Positions 34,824-44,644 of a stretch of 64,000 nucleotides of DNA are shown here, piece after piece (position 1 is the stretch's first letter; each line of letters starts with the position of its first letter). A model generated the notes under the pieces. That model was not told where the DNA came from, ran no database searches, and was given only the letters and a program-made list of their open reading frames with translations. The DNA comes from CAVYWD01 sp963772225 (lineage in GTDB: Bacteria; Myxococcota; Myxococcia; Myxococcales; UBA5297). Position numbers and translations under genes: made by a program. The stretch is taken from contig CAVYWD010000003.1 of assembly GCA_963772225.1 (NCBI GenBank), positions 310,001 through 374,000 on the forward strand, written 5' to 3'.

Positions 34824-36686
34824 TCAATCCAAATACCCCTGCGCCTGCAGCGAGAACAGGTGCGCGTACCTCCCGCCCATCTCCACGAGCTCCTTGTGCG
34901 TCCCCATCTCCGCGAGCTTTCCGCCATGCAGCACCGCGATGCGGTCCGACAGGCGCACGGTCGAGAACCGATGGGAGATGACGATGGCGCTGCGGTGCGC
35001 CGACAGCTCCCGGAACCGCTGGAAAAGCTCGTTCTCGCCCTCGGCGTCGATGGATGCCGTCGGCTCGTCGAGGATGAGGAGCTCCGCGTCCTCGCGCATG
35101 AACGCCCGCGCCACGGCGAGCTTCTGCCACTGCCCCGCGGAGATCTCGTGGCCGCGCTCGAACCACCCACCGAGCAGGGTGTCGTATTTCTCCGGCATCG
35201 AGTCGATGACCCCGTCGGCGCCGCCCCGCCTGGCCGCGGCCTCGATGCGCGTCCGGTCCTCCACGAACGGCGGGTGCCCCAGGCCGATGTTCTCCGCCGC
35301 CGAGAATTGATACCGCACGAAGTCCTGGAAGACGGCCCCCACCCGCGCGCGCAGGTCCGCGGGGTCCATGTCGCGCAGGTCGACGCCGCCGTAGCGGACC
35401 GCGCCCTCAGTGGGGTCGTAGAGCCGCAGAAGGAGCTTCACCAGCGTCGACTTGCCGGCGCCGTTCTGGCCCACCAGGCCCAGCTTCTCCCCCGGAGCCA
35501 GGCAGAGCGACACGTGGCGCAGCGCCCACTCGCCGCGGCCCGGGTACCGGAACGAGACGTCGTCGAGCTCGATGGCGAGCGGCCGCCCGCGCGGCGGCGA
35601 CTTCGGCGGCGCGATGCGCGGCGCCTCGCCGCCGGTGGGGATGGCCAAATACGAGAAGAGGTTCGACATGAACAACGCGTCCTCGTACATGCCGCCCACC
35701 GCCGTCAGGATGGCCTGCACCGAGGTCTGGCCCTGCCGGAACACGGCGATGTAGAGCGTCAGGTCGCCCAGTGAGATGGCTCCCGCTGCCGCGCGCGACG
35801 CCATGAGCGCGTACATGCCGTAGAAGGCGCCCAGGGAGAAGAGGCCGAAGAGCACGCCCGCCCGCATGCGCCGGTGCGCCAGCGCGCGGTCCTCCTGGAA
35901 GAACTTCAGGAAGAGCGCGCGGAACCGGCCGAGCATCAGCGGCCCCAGGTTGAAGAGCTTCACCTCCTTCACGTGGCTGTCGCGCGTGAGGATCCACTCC
36001 AGGTAGTTGAGCCTGCGGCCCTCCGGCGCTCGCCAGGTGTTCACCCGGAACGACTCGCTGGAAAGCTTTGCCTCGGCGATAAACGCGGGGATGGACGCGG
36101 CGACGATGACCAGCACACTCCAGGGCGACAGCCGCCACAAGAGGCCCGACAGCGCCGCCAGCGTCACCGCGTTCTGGCCGATGGCGAAGACCTGCATCAC
36201 CAGCGACAGCGGGCGGGTGGTGGCCTCCCGCCGCGCGTTCTGCATCTTGTCGTAAACCTCGGAATCCTCGAAATGCCGGAGCTCCAGGGCGAGCGCCTTT
36301 TCGAGGATCTGCTCATTCAGCACGTTGCCGAGCCCCGCCCGCATCAGCTCGCGCTGAAGGCCGAGGAGCCGGTTCGCCGAGAGCTGCGCCGCCATCAGCC
36401 CGGCCTCCAGCCCCACCAGCCAGAGGACGCGGCGGGTGTCGGCGGCGGCGCCCGAGCGCGCCGAGGCGACCACGGCGTCGACGATGACCTTCCCCAGGTA
36501 GGCGATGCCCGCCGGCAGGACCGCCACCGCCAGCGTGAGCAGCGCCACCGCCGCCGTGCCCCGCCGGTCGGCCCGCCAGACGAGCGCGGCCGTGCCCGGC
36601 ACGTGGCGGAACACCGTCCGCGCGCTGGCCAGGCGCTCCTTCCAGGATTCGGGCGGCTTGGGCTGAGAGATGAAATTGGAGTGCAC
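34824..36686 (-). CDS. ABC exporter, fused permease and ATPase
   Basis: 620 residues from GTG 36686; no strong ribosome site is visible, so the start is uncertain by tens of residues. The transmembrane domain covers about 40-320 with six helices (for example AVALLTLAVAVLPAGIAYLG). The ATPase domain follows from about 365, with Walker A GQNGAGKSTLVK, Q-loop region FQDFVRYQF, signature ISAGQWQKLAVAR (SGGQ degenerates to SAGQ), Walker B ELLILDEPT and the switch His in VISHRFS. It is a type IV (MsbA-like) exporter that would act as a homodimer or with a partner. The substrate is unknown. No accessory membrane-fusion gene is nearby. Confidence 0.9.
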   Translation of the reverse strand: MHSNFISQPKPPESWKERLASARTVFRHVPGTAALVWRADRRGTAAVALLTLAVAVLPAGIAYLGKVIVDAVVASARSGAAADTRRVLWLVGLEAGLMAAQLSANRLLGLQRELMRAGLGNVLNEQILEKALALELRHFEDSEVYDKMQNARREATTRPLSLVMQVFAIGQNAVTLAALSGLLWRLSPWSVLVIVAASIPAFIAEAKLSSESFRVNTWRAPEGRRLNYLEWILTRDSHVKEVKLFNLGPLMLGRFRALFLKFFQEDRALAHRRMRAGVLFGLFSLGAFYGMYALMASRAAAGAISLGDLTLYIAVFRQGQTSVQAILTAVGGMYEDALFMSNLFSYLAIPTGGEAPRIAPPKSPPRGRPLAIELDDVSFRYPGRGEWALRHVSLCLAPGEKLGLVGQNGAGKSTLVKLLLRLYDPTEGAVRYGGVDLRDMDPADLRARVGAVFQDFVRYQFSAAENIGLGHPPFVEDRTRIEAAARRGGADGVIDSMPEKYDTLLGGWFERGHEISAGQWQKLAVARAFMREDAELLILDEPTASIDAEGENELFQRFRELSAHRSAIVISHRFSTVRLSDRIAVLHGGKLAEMGTHKELVEMGGRYAHLFSLQAQGYLD

Positions 36687-36977
36687 GGCGGCGCAGGGGC
36701 TCCACTGGAAGACCTGAGGAAACTGACGCAATACCCTGGGAAGGTGCAGGGCCACAAGGCCGCGCCCGGGCAGGCCCGGGCCATTCGAACCCAAGGGCTT
36801 CGCCGATGGGTGCGCGGCGGCCCCAGGCGCGGCAAGTGACGCTCCCTGACCCTCCGGGCAACGGCTCCCTGGCCCTCGCAGCTCCTTGAAATCGCTTCGC
36901 CCGAAGGTTCGGCCGACGGGTGGCGCGCGCCGTGCAAATCTCGCGTCGCGTCGGGACCTCCGGGAAGGACTCACGGG

Positions 36978-38474
36978 ATGCCAGCGTCGGCACACGAGCT
37001 CTTCGGGCGAATCTGTATCGAGTCGGGCTTCGTGACGCAGGAGCAGATCGCCGAGTGCCTGGGGGTCCAGGCGCAGCTCGGGAACCGGCACCACCTGGGC
37101 GCGCTGCTCGTCCACCGCGGCTATCTGACGGAGCAGGGCCTCCAGAAGGTCCTCCGCCTCCAGTGCGAGGCCCTGGCCAAGCCCGAGCCGGCTTCGCCCG
37201 GCGGCGCCTGGCAGCGCGAGGCCGAGCCGTCCGCGCTGCCGAGCGTGCCCGCGCCCTTGGCGGACGCGGAGCCGGCCGCTGCGAACGGGCTCCGGCCGCT
37301 GGCCCCCGCCTGCAGGCTCGCCGCGCTGCTCGACGGCGCCGAGCAGCGCCGCGCCTCGGACCTGCACCTCCACCCGGGCGCGCCTCTGGCGCTGCGCGCG
37401 GGCGGGCGGCTCCTGGTCTCGAGCCAGGCGCCGCTCGAGGCACGCGACCTGGAGTCGCTGCTGACCGAGGTGCTCTCCCAGGAGCAACGGGCCGCGCTCG
37501 CGCGCGACCTGGCCGTCGAGGCCGTCCTCCTCACCGCCTCGGGCCTGCGCTGTCGCGCCGCCTTCTACCGCGCCCACACGGGGCTGCACGGCACCTTCCG
37601 CCTGCTGCGCCGCGTGCCCCCCACGCTGCAGGAGCTCGGGCTGCCCTCGCAGCTCGCCGCGCTGACCGCCCACTCGCAGGGGATGGTCCTCGTCGCCGGG
37701 CTCGCCGGCAGCGGCAAGACCTGCACGCTGGCGGCGCTTTTGGACCTCATCGCCTCCGAGCGGGGCGAGCACGTGCTCAGCCTCGAGGACCCCATCGAGA
37801 TCGTCCACCCGCCCAAGCGCGCGCTGGTGAATCAGCGGCAGCTCGGCCGCGACAGCGCCACGGCGGCCCGCGCCCTGCGCGCCGCGCTCCGCGAGGACCC
37901 CGACGTCATCGTCATCGGCGACCTGCGCGACCCGGAGTCCATCTCGCTCGCCGTCACCGCCGCGGAGACCGGCCATTTGGTCATCGCCGGCATGAACACC
38001 GCGTCGGCGGCGCGGGCGGTGAGCCGGATCATCGGCGCCTTCCCGCCGGCGCAGCAGCAGCAGGTCCGGGCCATGGTCAGCGAGTCGCTCAAGGGCGTCG
38101 TCGCCCAGCGGCTCTTGCCTGCGGTCGACGGAGGGCTCGCGGCGGCGGTGGAGCTGCTCGTCGTCACGCCCGCGGTCGCGAACCTCGTCCGCGAGGACAA
38201 GCTTTTCCAGATCCGCTCGCAGATGCAGACCGGCAAGGCCGTGGGCATGCGCACCCTCGACGAGGCGCTGCGGGAGCTCGTCGTCTCCGGTCGGGTCGCG
38301 GCCGAAGACGCGCGGCGGGTGGCCGAGAATCCAGCGGTCATCCCCTTTGGTGCGTCCCCGGCCGCAGCCGCCGCCCCCGCCGCGACTGCGCCCGACCCAC
38401 GGCAGGCGCCAAGGCCCGCGGCAGCGCCCGCCGCCCGGCCAAGGCCCGGCTCCACCGCCCGCGACTCGAGGTGA
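36978..38474 (+). CDS. PilT/GspE-superfamily ATPase with altered catalytic motifs
   Basis: 498 residues. The N-terminal 75 residues carry two MshEN/GspE-N-like units (GRICIESGFVTQEQIAECLG and LGALLVHRGYLTEQGLQKVL). The PilT-like core runs about 110-460: RASDLHLHPGAPLALRAGG, Walker A GLAGSGKT and Walker B IVIGDLRDPES. In canonical PilT the Walker B region is GEMRD and the His box is GTLHTNSA. Here Glu is replaced by Asp and the His box reads AGMNTASA, so both catalytic Glu and His are missing. It is followed, with a two-base overlap region, by an intact PilT gene. I infer a regulatory or weak ATPase that pairs with PilT, as PilU does. The C-terminus is an Ala/Pro tail. Confidence 0.85.
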   Translation: MPASAHELFGRICIESGFVTQEQIAECLGVQAQLGNRHHLGALLVHRGYLTEQGLQKVLRLQCEALAKPEPASPGGAWQREAEPSALPSVPAPLADAEPAAANGLRPLAPACRLAALLDGAEQRRASDLHLHPGAPLALRAGGRLLVSSQAPLEARDLESLLTEVLSQEQRAALARDLAVEAVLLTASGLRCRAAFYRAHTGLHGTFRLLRRVPPTLQELGLPSQLAALTAHSQGMVLVAGLAGSGKTCTLAALLDLIASERGEHVLSLEDPIEIVHPPKRALVNQRQLGRDSATAARALRAALREDPDVIVIGDLRDPESISLAVTAAETGHLVIAGMNTASAARAVSRIIGAFPPAQQQQVRAMVSESLKGVVAQRLLPAVDGGLAAAVELLVVTPAVANLVREDKLFQIRSQMQTGKAVGMRTLDEALRELVVSGRVAAEDARRVAENPAVIPFGASPAAAAAPAATAPDPRQAPRPAAAPAARPRPGSTARDSR

Positions 38475-38479
38475 CGCCC

Positions 38480-39559
38480 GTGGCCCAGATCGACCGCCTG
38501 CTGGAAGAGCTCGTCCGCCGCAAGGGGAGCGACCTGCACCTGGCCGCCGGGCGCCCGCCCATGATCCGCATCCACGGCGAACTGGCGCCGATGCGCGACG
38601 GCGTGCTTCCGGCCGACGCGGTGCTCTCGCTCCTCACCGAGGCCTTCGGCCCGGGCGAGGTAGACCCGTTCCTATCGACCGGCGACCGCGACCTCGCCTA
38701 CGCCATTCCCGGGCTCGCGCGCTTCCGCGTCAACCTGTTCCGGCAGGAGCGCGGGCCCGGCGCGGTGCTGCGCGTCATCCCCGAGAAGATCCTCTCGCTG
38801 GAGGAGCTTTGCGCCCCGGCCGCGCTGGGAAAGCTGGCGGAGCTCACCTCGGGCCTGGTGCTCGTCACCGGGCCCACCGGCAGCGGCAAGAGCACGACCA
38901 TGGCGGCCATCCTGGACGCCATCAACACCCGGAGCGCGCGGCACGTCGTCACCGTCGAGGACCCGCTCGAGTTCGTGCACCCGCGCAAGCGGTGCATCTT
39001 CTCGCAGCGTGAAGTGGGCGCGCACACCAAGAGCTTCGCCTCGGCGCTGCGCGAGGCGGTGCGCGAGGACCCCGACGTGCTGCTGGTCGGCGAGATGCGC
39101 GACCGGGAGACCATCGGGCTCGCGCTCGACGCGGCGGAGATGGGCATCCTGGTGTTCGGCACACTGCACACGAACTCCGCCGCCAAGACCATCGCGCGGG
39201 TCGTGGACGCCTTCCCGGAAGAGGAGCAGGCGCAGGCGCGCGGCTCGCTCGCCGAGTCGCTCGCCGCGGTGGTCGCGCAGCTCCTGTTGCCCCGGCGCGA
39301 CGGCCACGGGCGGGTGGCGGTCTTCGAGATCCTTCTGCGCTCGCCGGCGCTCTCCAACCTGGTGCGAGAGGGCTCGACCTCCATGCTCTCGAGCGCCATC
39401 CAGGCCGGCCGAGGGCAGGGGATGCAGACCATGGACGACGCGCTCTTCGGCGCCGTCCAGGCAGGGAGCCTCGCGCCGGAACGGGCCCTGGAGTGCGCCC
39501 AGGACCGAAGGCGCTTCGAGCCGCTCCTGCGGCCCGAAGAGCAGGTGCCCGGGAGCTGA
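38480..39559 (+). CDS. pilT: Type IV pilus retraction ATPase PilT
   Basis: 359 residues. GTG 38480 is chosen because CGAGG lies eight bases upstream and the product then begins MAQIDRLLEELVRRKGSDLH, as PilT does. Motifs are intact: GPTGSGKST (Walker A), ASP-box glutamate in TVEDPLEF, Walker B DVLLVGEMRD, His box FGTLHTNSAAKT, and the AIRNLIRE-like box read as LSNLVREG. PilT depolymerises type IV pili. No pilin, PilB, PilC or PilQ gene is in the window, so this is an orphan pair with the degenerate ATPase upstream. It could act in twitching or gliding-type motility. Confidence 0.93.
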   Translation: MAQIDRLLEELVRRKGSDLHLAAGRPPMIRIHGELAPMRDGVLPADAVLSLLTEAFGPGEVDPFLSTGDRDLAYAIPGLARFRVNLFRQERGPGAVLRVIPEKILSLEELCAPAALGKLAELTSGLVLVTGPTGSGKSTTMAAILDAINTRSARHVVTVEDPLEFVHPRKRCIFSQREVGAHTKSFASALREAVREDPDVLLVGEMRDRETIGLALDAAEMGILVFGTLHTNSAAKTIARVVDAFPEEEQAQARGSLAESLAAVVAQLLLPRRDGHGRVAVFEILLRSPALSNLVREGSTSMLSSAIQAGRGQGMQTMDDALFGAVQAGSLAPERALECAQDRRRFEPLLRPEEQVPGS

Positions 39560-39561
39560 GG

Positions 39562-40851
39562 CTAGAACTGCAGCCGCAGCGCCAGATTTCCGCCCAGGTA
39601 GCGGTCGGCTGCGCCCGTCGCGACGTAGGTGGCGCTCGAGGTGGTCTGGAAGCTCAAGCTGTACTGCGTGTACTCGAAGGTGGCGCGGATCTGCACGAAG
39701 GATGCGAGCTGAACGGCGATGCCGGCGCTGCCCTCCACGCCCAGGCCTGAGCCGCTCGGGAAGTACGTCGCGGAGATGAGCTCTGAGGCGGCGAGGAGCG
39801 GCATGACGCTGAACCGCGCCAGGAGGATGACCGAGTCCTGAGCCACCGGCAGCTCTAGGCCCACGCCAAGGCGCACGCCGACGAACTGGAGGTTTGGCAG
39901 CCCGTCCAGGAGCTGGCCGGTCGAATCCGCAGCGAGCAGGAACGACTGGATCCGCAGGCCCGCGGCGGGCGTGATGACGAGGGGGAAGCTGCCGAACGGC
40001 AGGAGCCGCCAGTTCACCCCAAAGTCGGCCTTCATAGCGGACGTCGGGTAGGAGTCGGTGCCAGAGGCGGTCTTGGACTTGAGGAAGGGGGCGTAGCCGA
40101 AGGTCCCCTCGAGGCCGAGGCCGGAGAGCGAGTCGATCCCGAGGAGCGCGAAGGGGTACAGCTCGGCGTGCAGGAACGGCAAGGGGTAGAGCGACAGGTC
40201 GTATCCGCGCAAGTTGCCGGACGAGGCGTTGTCGTAGCCGAAGCTGCGGTGCAGCATGCTGCTGCCGAGCTCCAGGGCGAAGCCAGGCGCCTTCCGGCCG
40301 CTCGACTCGGGCGGCGCGACCGGCGTCGGCTCGGCCGCGACCGGGGGCGAGGCGGGCTCGGTATCCGCCGATGGAGGCGGCAGCGCGGCCTGCACCGGCT
40401 CCGGAGGCGGCATCTCGGTGGGCGGGTTGGGCTCGCGCGCGGGCGCGGCGGGCTCGCTGATGGCCCCGCGCACGAGCTCGACCGCGGCCCGGAGGGTCTT
40501 GGGCGAGAGCTGGCCGCGCTCGAGCGAAAAGGTCTTCTTGGCCGCGACGGCGTCGTTCCTGGCGACCGTGAGAACCGACAGGTCCACCTTGCCCTTCTTC
40601 AGGGTGCCCGAGACGAAGTACTGCACCATCTCGCGCTTGGCCTTCTTCAGGTCGGGCTTCCCGCGCGTGCTCACCTGCGGTGGCGCCACGCAGTCCGAAG
40701 TGTCGCAGAGCTGGGTCGCGAGCTGCTTGCGCACCGCGGCCCCGCCTGGGCCTGGGAAGTCCAAGATGCAGATTCGCTGGCCATAGGCCGGGGCGGCCGC
40801 GAGGGCGACGCCGAGGAGCGAGAGCTGCATGATGCGGTGGCTCATTTTCAT
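39562..40851 (-). CDS. Outer-membrane beta-barrel protein with periplasmic N-terminal domain
   Basis: 429 residues from ATG 40851 (ATG 40845 also possible). The signal peptide ends AAPAYG near residue 22. An alpha/beta domain (about 23-135) begins RICILDFPGPGG. A Pro/Glu-rich linker follows (135-185), then a beta-barrel of alternating polar and hydrophobic strands with the C-terminal signature ending LGGNLALRLQF (terminal Phe, recognised by BamA). It is a myxobacterial-type OmpA/transporter-like barrel of unknown role. Its stop is two bases from the convergent pilT stop. Confidence 0.8.
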   Translation of the reverse strand: MKMSHRIMQLSLLGVALAAAPAYGQRICILDFPGPGGAAVRKQLATQLCDTSDCVAPPQVSTRGKPDLKKAKREMVQYFVSGTLKKGKVDLSVLTVARNDAVAAKKTFSLERGQLSPKTLRAAVELVRGAISEPAAPAREPNPPTEMPPPEPVQAALPPPSADTEPASPPVAAEPTPVAPPESSGRKAPGFALELGSSMLHRSFGYDNASSGNLRGYDLSLYPLPFLHAELYPFALLGIDSLSGLGLEGTFGYAPFLKSKTASGTDSYPTSAMKADFGVNWRLLPFGSFPLVITPAAGLRIQSFLLAADSTGQLLDGLPNLQFVGVRLGVGLELPVAQDSVILLARFSVMPLLAASELISATYFPSGSGLGVEGSAGIAVQLASFVQIRATFEYTQYSLSFQTTSSATYVATGAADRYLGGNLALRLQF

Positions 40852-41159
40852 AGAGAGGCTCGCTGTCTTGGACCCGCAGGAGCGCACTTTCAGCCGCGGC
40901 CCGCGCGCATCGCGGACTGCAGGTGCCCCGCGGCGCCTTTCGCAGGGGCAGTTCGATAGGCCCAAAGAGGCTACACCGCGCAAATCGGGTCGCGTCAAGA
41001 GAGGACCTTTGCAAAAACGCGGGGGCGAGCGGCCGGGCGGCGGCGTTGGGTCGCGCGTGGGCAGGCATCGCGGGCTTGGGCTTCAGCGGAGTCCCGCGAT
41101 AGAAGGAGCGGGTGGCGCGGCCAGAGCGCCGCCGCGCAAAGCTCGGAGACCCATTGAGA
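40852..41159. other. Intergenic region between divergent genes
   Basis: No gene. It should contain the promoters for the outer-membrane gene (minus) and for DAHP synthase (plus). I see no clear consensus promoter or attenuator leader peptide. Confidence 0.5.
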
Positions 41160-42230
41160 ATGCAGACTGAAGACCTGAATATCGCCGCCTTCGAGGTCAT
41201 GCCGTCGCCCGACGACGTCAAGGCCCGGCTCCCGCTGGGCGAGGACCTCGCGCGGCGCGTGCTGGACGGCCGGCGCACGTTGGAGGCCATCCTCGACGGC
41301 CGGGACCCGCGGCTCTTCGCCGTGGTGGGCCCGTGCTCCATCCACGACCCTACCGCCGGCCTGGAGTACGCGCGGCGGCTCCAAGCGCTGGCGAAGGAGG
41401 TCGAAGACACCCTCTTCGTGGTGATGCGGGTCTATTTCGAGAAGCCGCGGACGTCGGTGGGCTGGAAGGGGTTCATCAATGACCCGGACATGGACGACTC
41501 CTTCCGCATCGACCAGGGCATGGAGAGGGCGCGGCGCTTCCTGCTCGACGTGGTGGGTCTGGGCCTCTGCGCCGGCACGGAGGCGCTCGACCCCATCGCG
41601 CCGCAGTACCTGGGCGACCTCATCACCTGGACGGCCATCGGCGCGCGCACCTCGGAGTCGCAGACCCACCGCGAGATGAGCTCGGGGCTCTCCACGCCGG
41701 TGGGCTTCAAGAACGGCACCGACGGGGACGTGGATGCGGCCATCAACGCCATCGTCTCCGCGGGGCAGCCGCACGCTTTCCTGGGCATCAACGGCCAAGG
41801 GCGGTCGGCCATCATCCGCACGCGGGGCAACCGGTACGGGCATGTGGTGCTGCGCGGCGGCGGCGGGCGCCCCAACTACGACTCGGTCTCCATCTCGCTC
41901 GCCGAGCAGCGGCTCAAGGCGGCCGGGCTGCGCCAGTCCGTGGTGGTCGACTGCTCGCACTCGAATTCTCAGAAGAAGGCCGAGCTGCAGCCGCTGGTGC
42001 TGCGCGACGTGCTCCACCAGATCCGCGAGGGGAACCGGTCGGTGGTGGGCTTCATGGTCGAGAGCTTCCTCGAGGGCGGCAGCCAGCCCATCCCCGCCGA
42101 CCGGAGCCAGCTGCGCTACGGCTGCTCCATCACGGACGCCTGCGTCGGGTGGGACCAGACGGTGGAGATGCTGCGGGAGGCGCAGGGAGTGCTCCGGCAC
42201 GCGCTGCCCGCGCGGCCGAAACCCGGGTAG
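41160..42230 (+). CDS. aroG: 3-deoxy-7-phosphoheptulonate (DAHP) synthase, class I AroAI-alpha type
   Basis: 356 residues. It condenses phosphoenolpyruvate and erythrose-4-phosphate at the entry of the shikimate pathway. Signature stretches are VVGPCSIHDP, MRVYFEKPRTSVGWKG (PEP and metal region), GLGLCAGTEAL, SSGLSTPVGFKNGTDG and the HGNRYGHVVLRGG-like segment, with DCSHSN holding the metal-ligand His. The start is ATG 41160, with GGAG 12 bases before it. The length matches AroF/G/H enzymes. Whether it is Phe-, Tyr- or Trp-sensitive cannot be told from sequence here. It is a monocistronic gene, downstream of a long unassigned region. Confidence 0.95.
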   Translation: MQTEDLNIAAFEVMPSPDDVKARLPLGEDLARRVLDGRRTLEAILDGRDPRLFAVVGPCSIHDPTAGLEYARRLQALAKEVEDTLFVVMRVYFEKPRTSVGWKGFINDPDMDDSFRIDQGMERARRFLLDVVGLGLCAGTEALDPIAPQYLGDLITWTAIGARTSESQTHREMSSGLSTPVGFKNGTDGDVDAAINAIVSAGQPHAFLGINGQGRSAIIRTRGNRYGHVVLRGGGGRPNYDSVSISLAEQRLKAAGLRQSVVVDCSHSNSQKKAELQPLVLRDVLHQIREGNRSVVGFMVESFLEGGSQPIPADRSQLRYGCSITDACVGWDQTVEMLREAQGVLRHALPARPKPG

Positions 42231-42235
42231 GCGAG

Positions 42236-42480
42236 CGGCGGCCGCCCTGGTGCCGTCGTGGAGCGGCCGGCGCAGCGAAAGCAGAATTCGTCCTTCGGCG
42301 GCTCGGGTGAGGCGCTCCAGCGAGAGGGGCGGCCTATAGCGCACAGCGCACCCGATGCTCCAGTCCTTCGCGGTTGTGCTCGTGGACGTGCGTGCCGGCC
42401 TGCAGGGAGAACCCCTCGAGGAAGGCAGCCGGCTTCTTCGCGTCCTCTATCGCGCGGCGCGGCCTGACGCGCACTGCTCG
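42236..42480 (-). mobile_element. Remnant of an IS91-family-like (Y2) transposase
   Basis: Minus-strand reading gives EGFSLQAGTHVHEHNREGLE in one frame. After a shift near 42345 it continues with RPPLSLERLTRAAEGRILLS and LRRPLHDGTRAA. FSLHAG..V.A.DR..LE, then CRY..RPPL..ERL, then LRRPWHDGT is the conserved middle of IS91-type putative transposases. The catalytic tyrosines and both ends are missing. It sits directly behind DAHP synthase and before the convergent PLP enzyme gene. Confidence 0.6.
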
Positions 42481-42483
42481 CGC

Positions 42484-44434
42484 TCACGCGACCTGGGCCG
42501 TGAGGCGCTGCGCCTCGGGGAGGCCTGCTTGCGAAAAGACCCTCCGAGCAGCGGCCTCGGCCTCCTCCTCGACCTGCCGCTCGAGCGATGCGGAACGCCT
42601 TGGGCCCAAGACTCGCGACCGTCTGGCGATGGCGCGCAACGCGAGGAGCAAGTCGTCGACGTCCTGCTCGGTATTCTGAATTCCCAGGCTCACGCGGGCG
42701 ACACCCGGCAATTCCAGACCTGGGAACAAGGTCACGATCAGGCCCTGAAACTGCTCCAGGAAAGCGGGGAGCTGAAGAAGGTGCTTGATGGTCAAATGGG
42801 CGCAGTGGCAACCGAAGCGAATGCCGAACCCTCGCTCGGCGAGCTCCTTCGCCACCCGACCGGCCATCTTGCCCTTCATCGCGAATGAGACGACCGGCCC
42901 CCGGCACGCGAACCGGGGCGACGCGGGGTCCTTCGTCCCATAGAGGGTCACGCCCGGCACTTGTGCCATGCCGCGCAGAATCCGCGCGGTCAGGGCCTGC
43001 TCTTCCTCCTGGATGAGGTCGAAGCCGATCCGCTGTAGAAGCAGGAGCGCCTTGCCCAGCGCGGCGACGCCCCCGACGTTCTCTTCGCCGGACGCGCGAA
43101 TCTTCTCCATGTCCGCTGAGCTGAATGAGAGCAGCCCTTTTCGGACGATCAGGGCCCCGCTGCCGAATGGCGCATACGCTTTGTGAGCTGAAAAGGCGAG
43201 ATAGTCGACGCCCCACGCGTCCATGTCGACCCTGCGGTGGGCGACCAGCTGCGCCGCGTCGACCAGCAAGCGCGCCCCATACCGGTGGGCCACGCGGCCG
43301 ATCGCCCCCAGGTCGTTGCACACGCCCAGGACGTTGGATGCGCCGGTCACCGCCACGAGCTTGATCCGCTTGTTCCCGTGTTGTCCTTTTTGATTGTAAG
43401 CGGCCAAGACGGTCTCGAGCTCATCCAGGTCCAGAAAGCCCTCCGCATCGACCGGCATCCGGACCAGCAAAGAGCCCGGGCGCGAGCGCCACGGCAGCTC
43501 GTTCGAATTGTGCTCGAGGAGCGTGTTGACGACGACGGCCTCGGCGTCGCTCGCCGCCTCGTTTCCAAGACTCTCGGCCACCAGGTTGATGGCTTCGGTC
43601 GTGTTCGAAGTGAAGATCACGTCGTAGGTCGTCGGAGGCGCTCCGAGGACCTCGGCGCAGATGGACCTGACCTCGCGAACGATCTCCTCTTGAACACGCT
43701 TGGGCTGGCGCCAGGCTTGCCAGACCGCCTGCCATATTGGTTCGAAGGTGGGGGTGCTCGCCCCGTTGTCGAGGTTGACGTACGGCCGCACGCCCTCCAC
43801 GGTCGGGACAGCGGCGCCGCGTCCGATCAGCGTCTGCCTGAGCCGATCGAGCAGCGCTCGCCCTTTCAGCTCCTGCAGGTCGTCGCGGCGCAGGACCTGC
43901 GCGGCGGTCAGCGGCGCCGCGGAGGTGAGAGCGTTCTTCCCGAGATGTCGGACCAGGCGCAGCGCCTGGGCGAACGCGATGATGTTGAGGATGGCCGGCG
44001 TGCCCGCCTCGAATCGATCCGGCGCGCGCGCCCAGATGACCCAGCCAGGCGCGACGAGCCTGGCGGTCCCTCCGCCGGTCTCGAGAGGAATGCCCCGCGG
44101 CAGCTTCTTCTTCTCAATCGCCACTGCCCTGACGCCCAGGGGCAGGCCGACGTCCTCGCTCGAGGCGCGCCGAACGACGCCGGACCCGAGCCGCGCCTCG
44201 AGCGCCTCCGCCCTTCGCGGCGTGCAGAAGACGACCAGGTGCTTGGCCGGCTTCAGGCCGAGGTGTTCGAGGACGATTCTCTCGGGCCTGCTCGAAGAGG
44301 CGCGTGGTCAGCCGCGAGTGGTGCCCGCTGCCGCGGTGGACGTTGGAGTAGGTCTCGAGAGCGGCCTGCGCACTTTGCACGAGCTCGGAGAACGCATCCA
44401 CCTTCCCGGTCTGTGCGAGGGTTGTCTCTGGCAT
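42484..44434 (-). CDS. Class V PLP-dependent aminotransferase / cysteine desulfurase-like protein (frameshifted)
   Basis: About 650 residues when repaired. ATG 44434 follows GGAGG. The first 50 residues (through SNVHRGSGHHSRLTTRLFEQ) are in one frame. One extra A near 44277 (coding strand GAGAATCG where GAGATCG keeps the frame) shifts the rest. The PLP core then follows in order: the YVNLDNGASTP cofactor entry, NTTEAINLVAES, the His in LEHNSNELPWR, VDAAQLVAHRRVDMD with the PLP Asp, and the Schiff-base Lys in FSAHKAYAPFG. The C-terminus has GCHCAH, where NifS-type enzymes keep their active Cys. The N-terminal extension before the PLP core is unusual for a desulfurase. Substrate unknown. Confidence 0.8.
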
Positions 44435-44644
44435 CGTCGTGAGCCTCCAGCCGCGGTCGCGTTGGACCTCTCGGTGCACCGCAGCGGCCCTACGGGCGCG
44501 CCCCCTTTCCATTGCGCAGCGTGCTCCGGGAGGTGTTGCCCGCGCGGGCGAAAGCCCGATAGCCGAGCGGGATGCCTTCTCGGGCCACGGGGTCATGGCC
44601 ATCTTTTCAAGGCTAGAGAAGGGCGAAAGGACGGGACGGATCCC

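Noticed and set aside
38672..41410. 912-residue minus-strand frame
   Set aside because: It spans pilT and the outer-membrane gene in the wrong frame, with Arg-rich low-complexity sequence.
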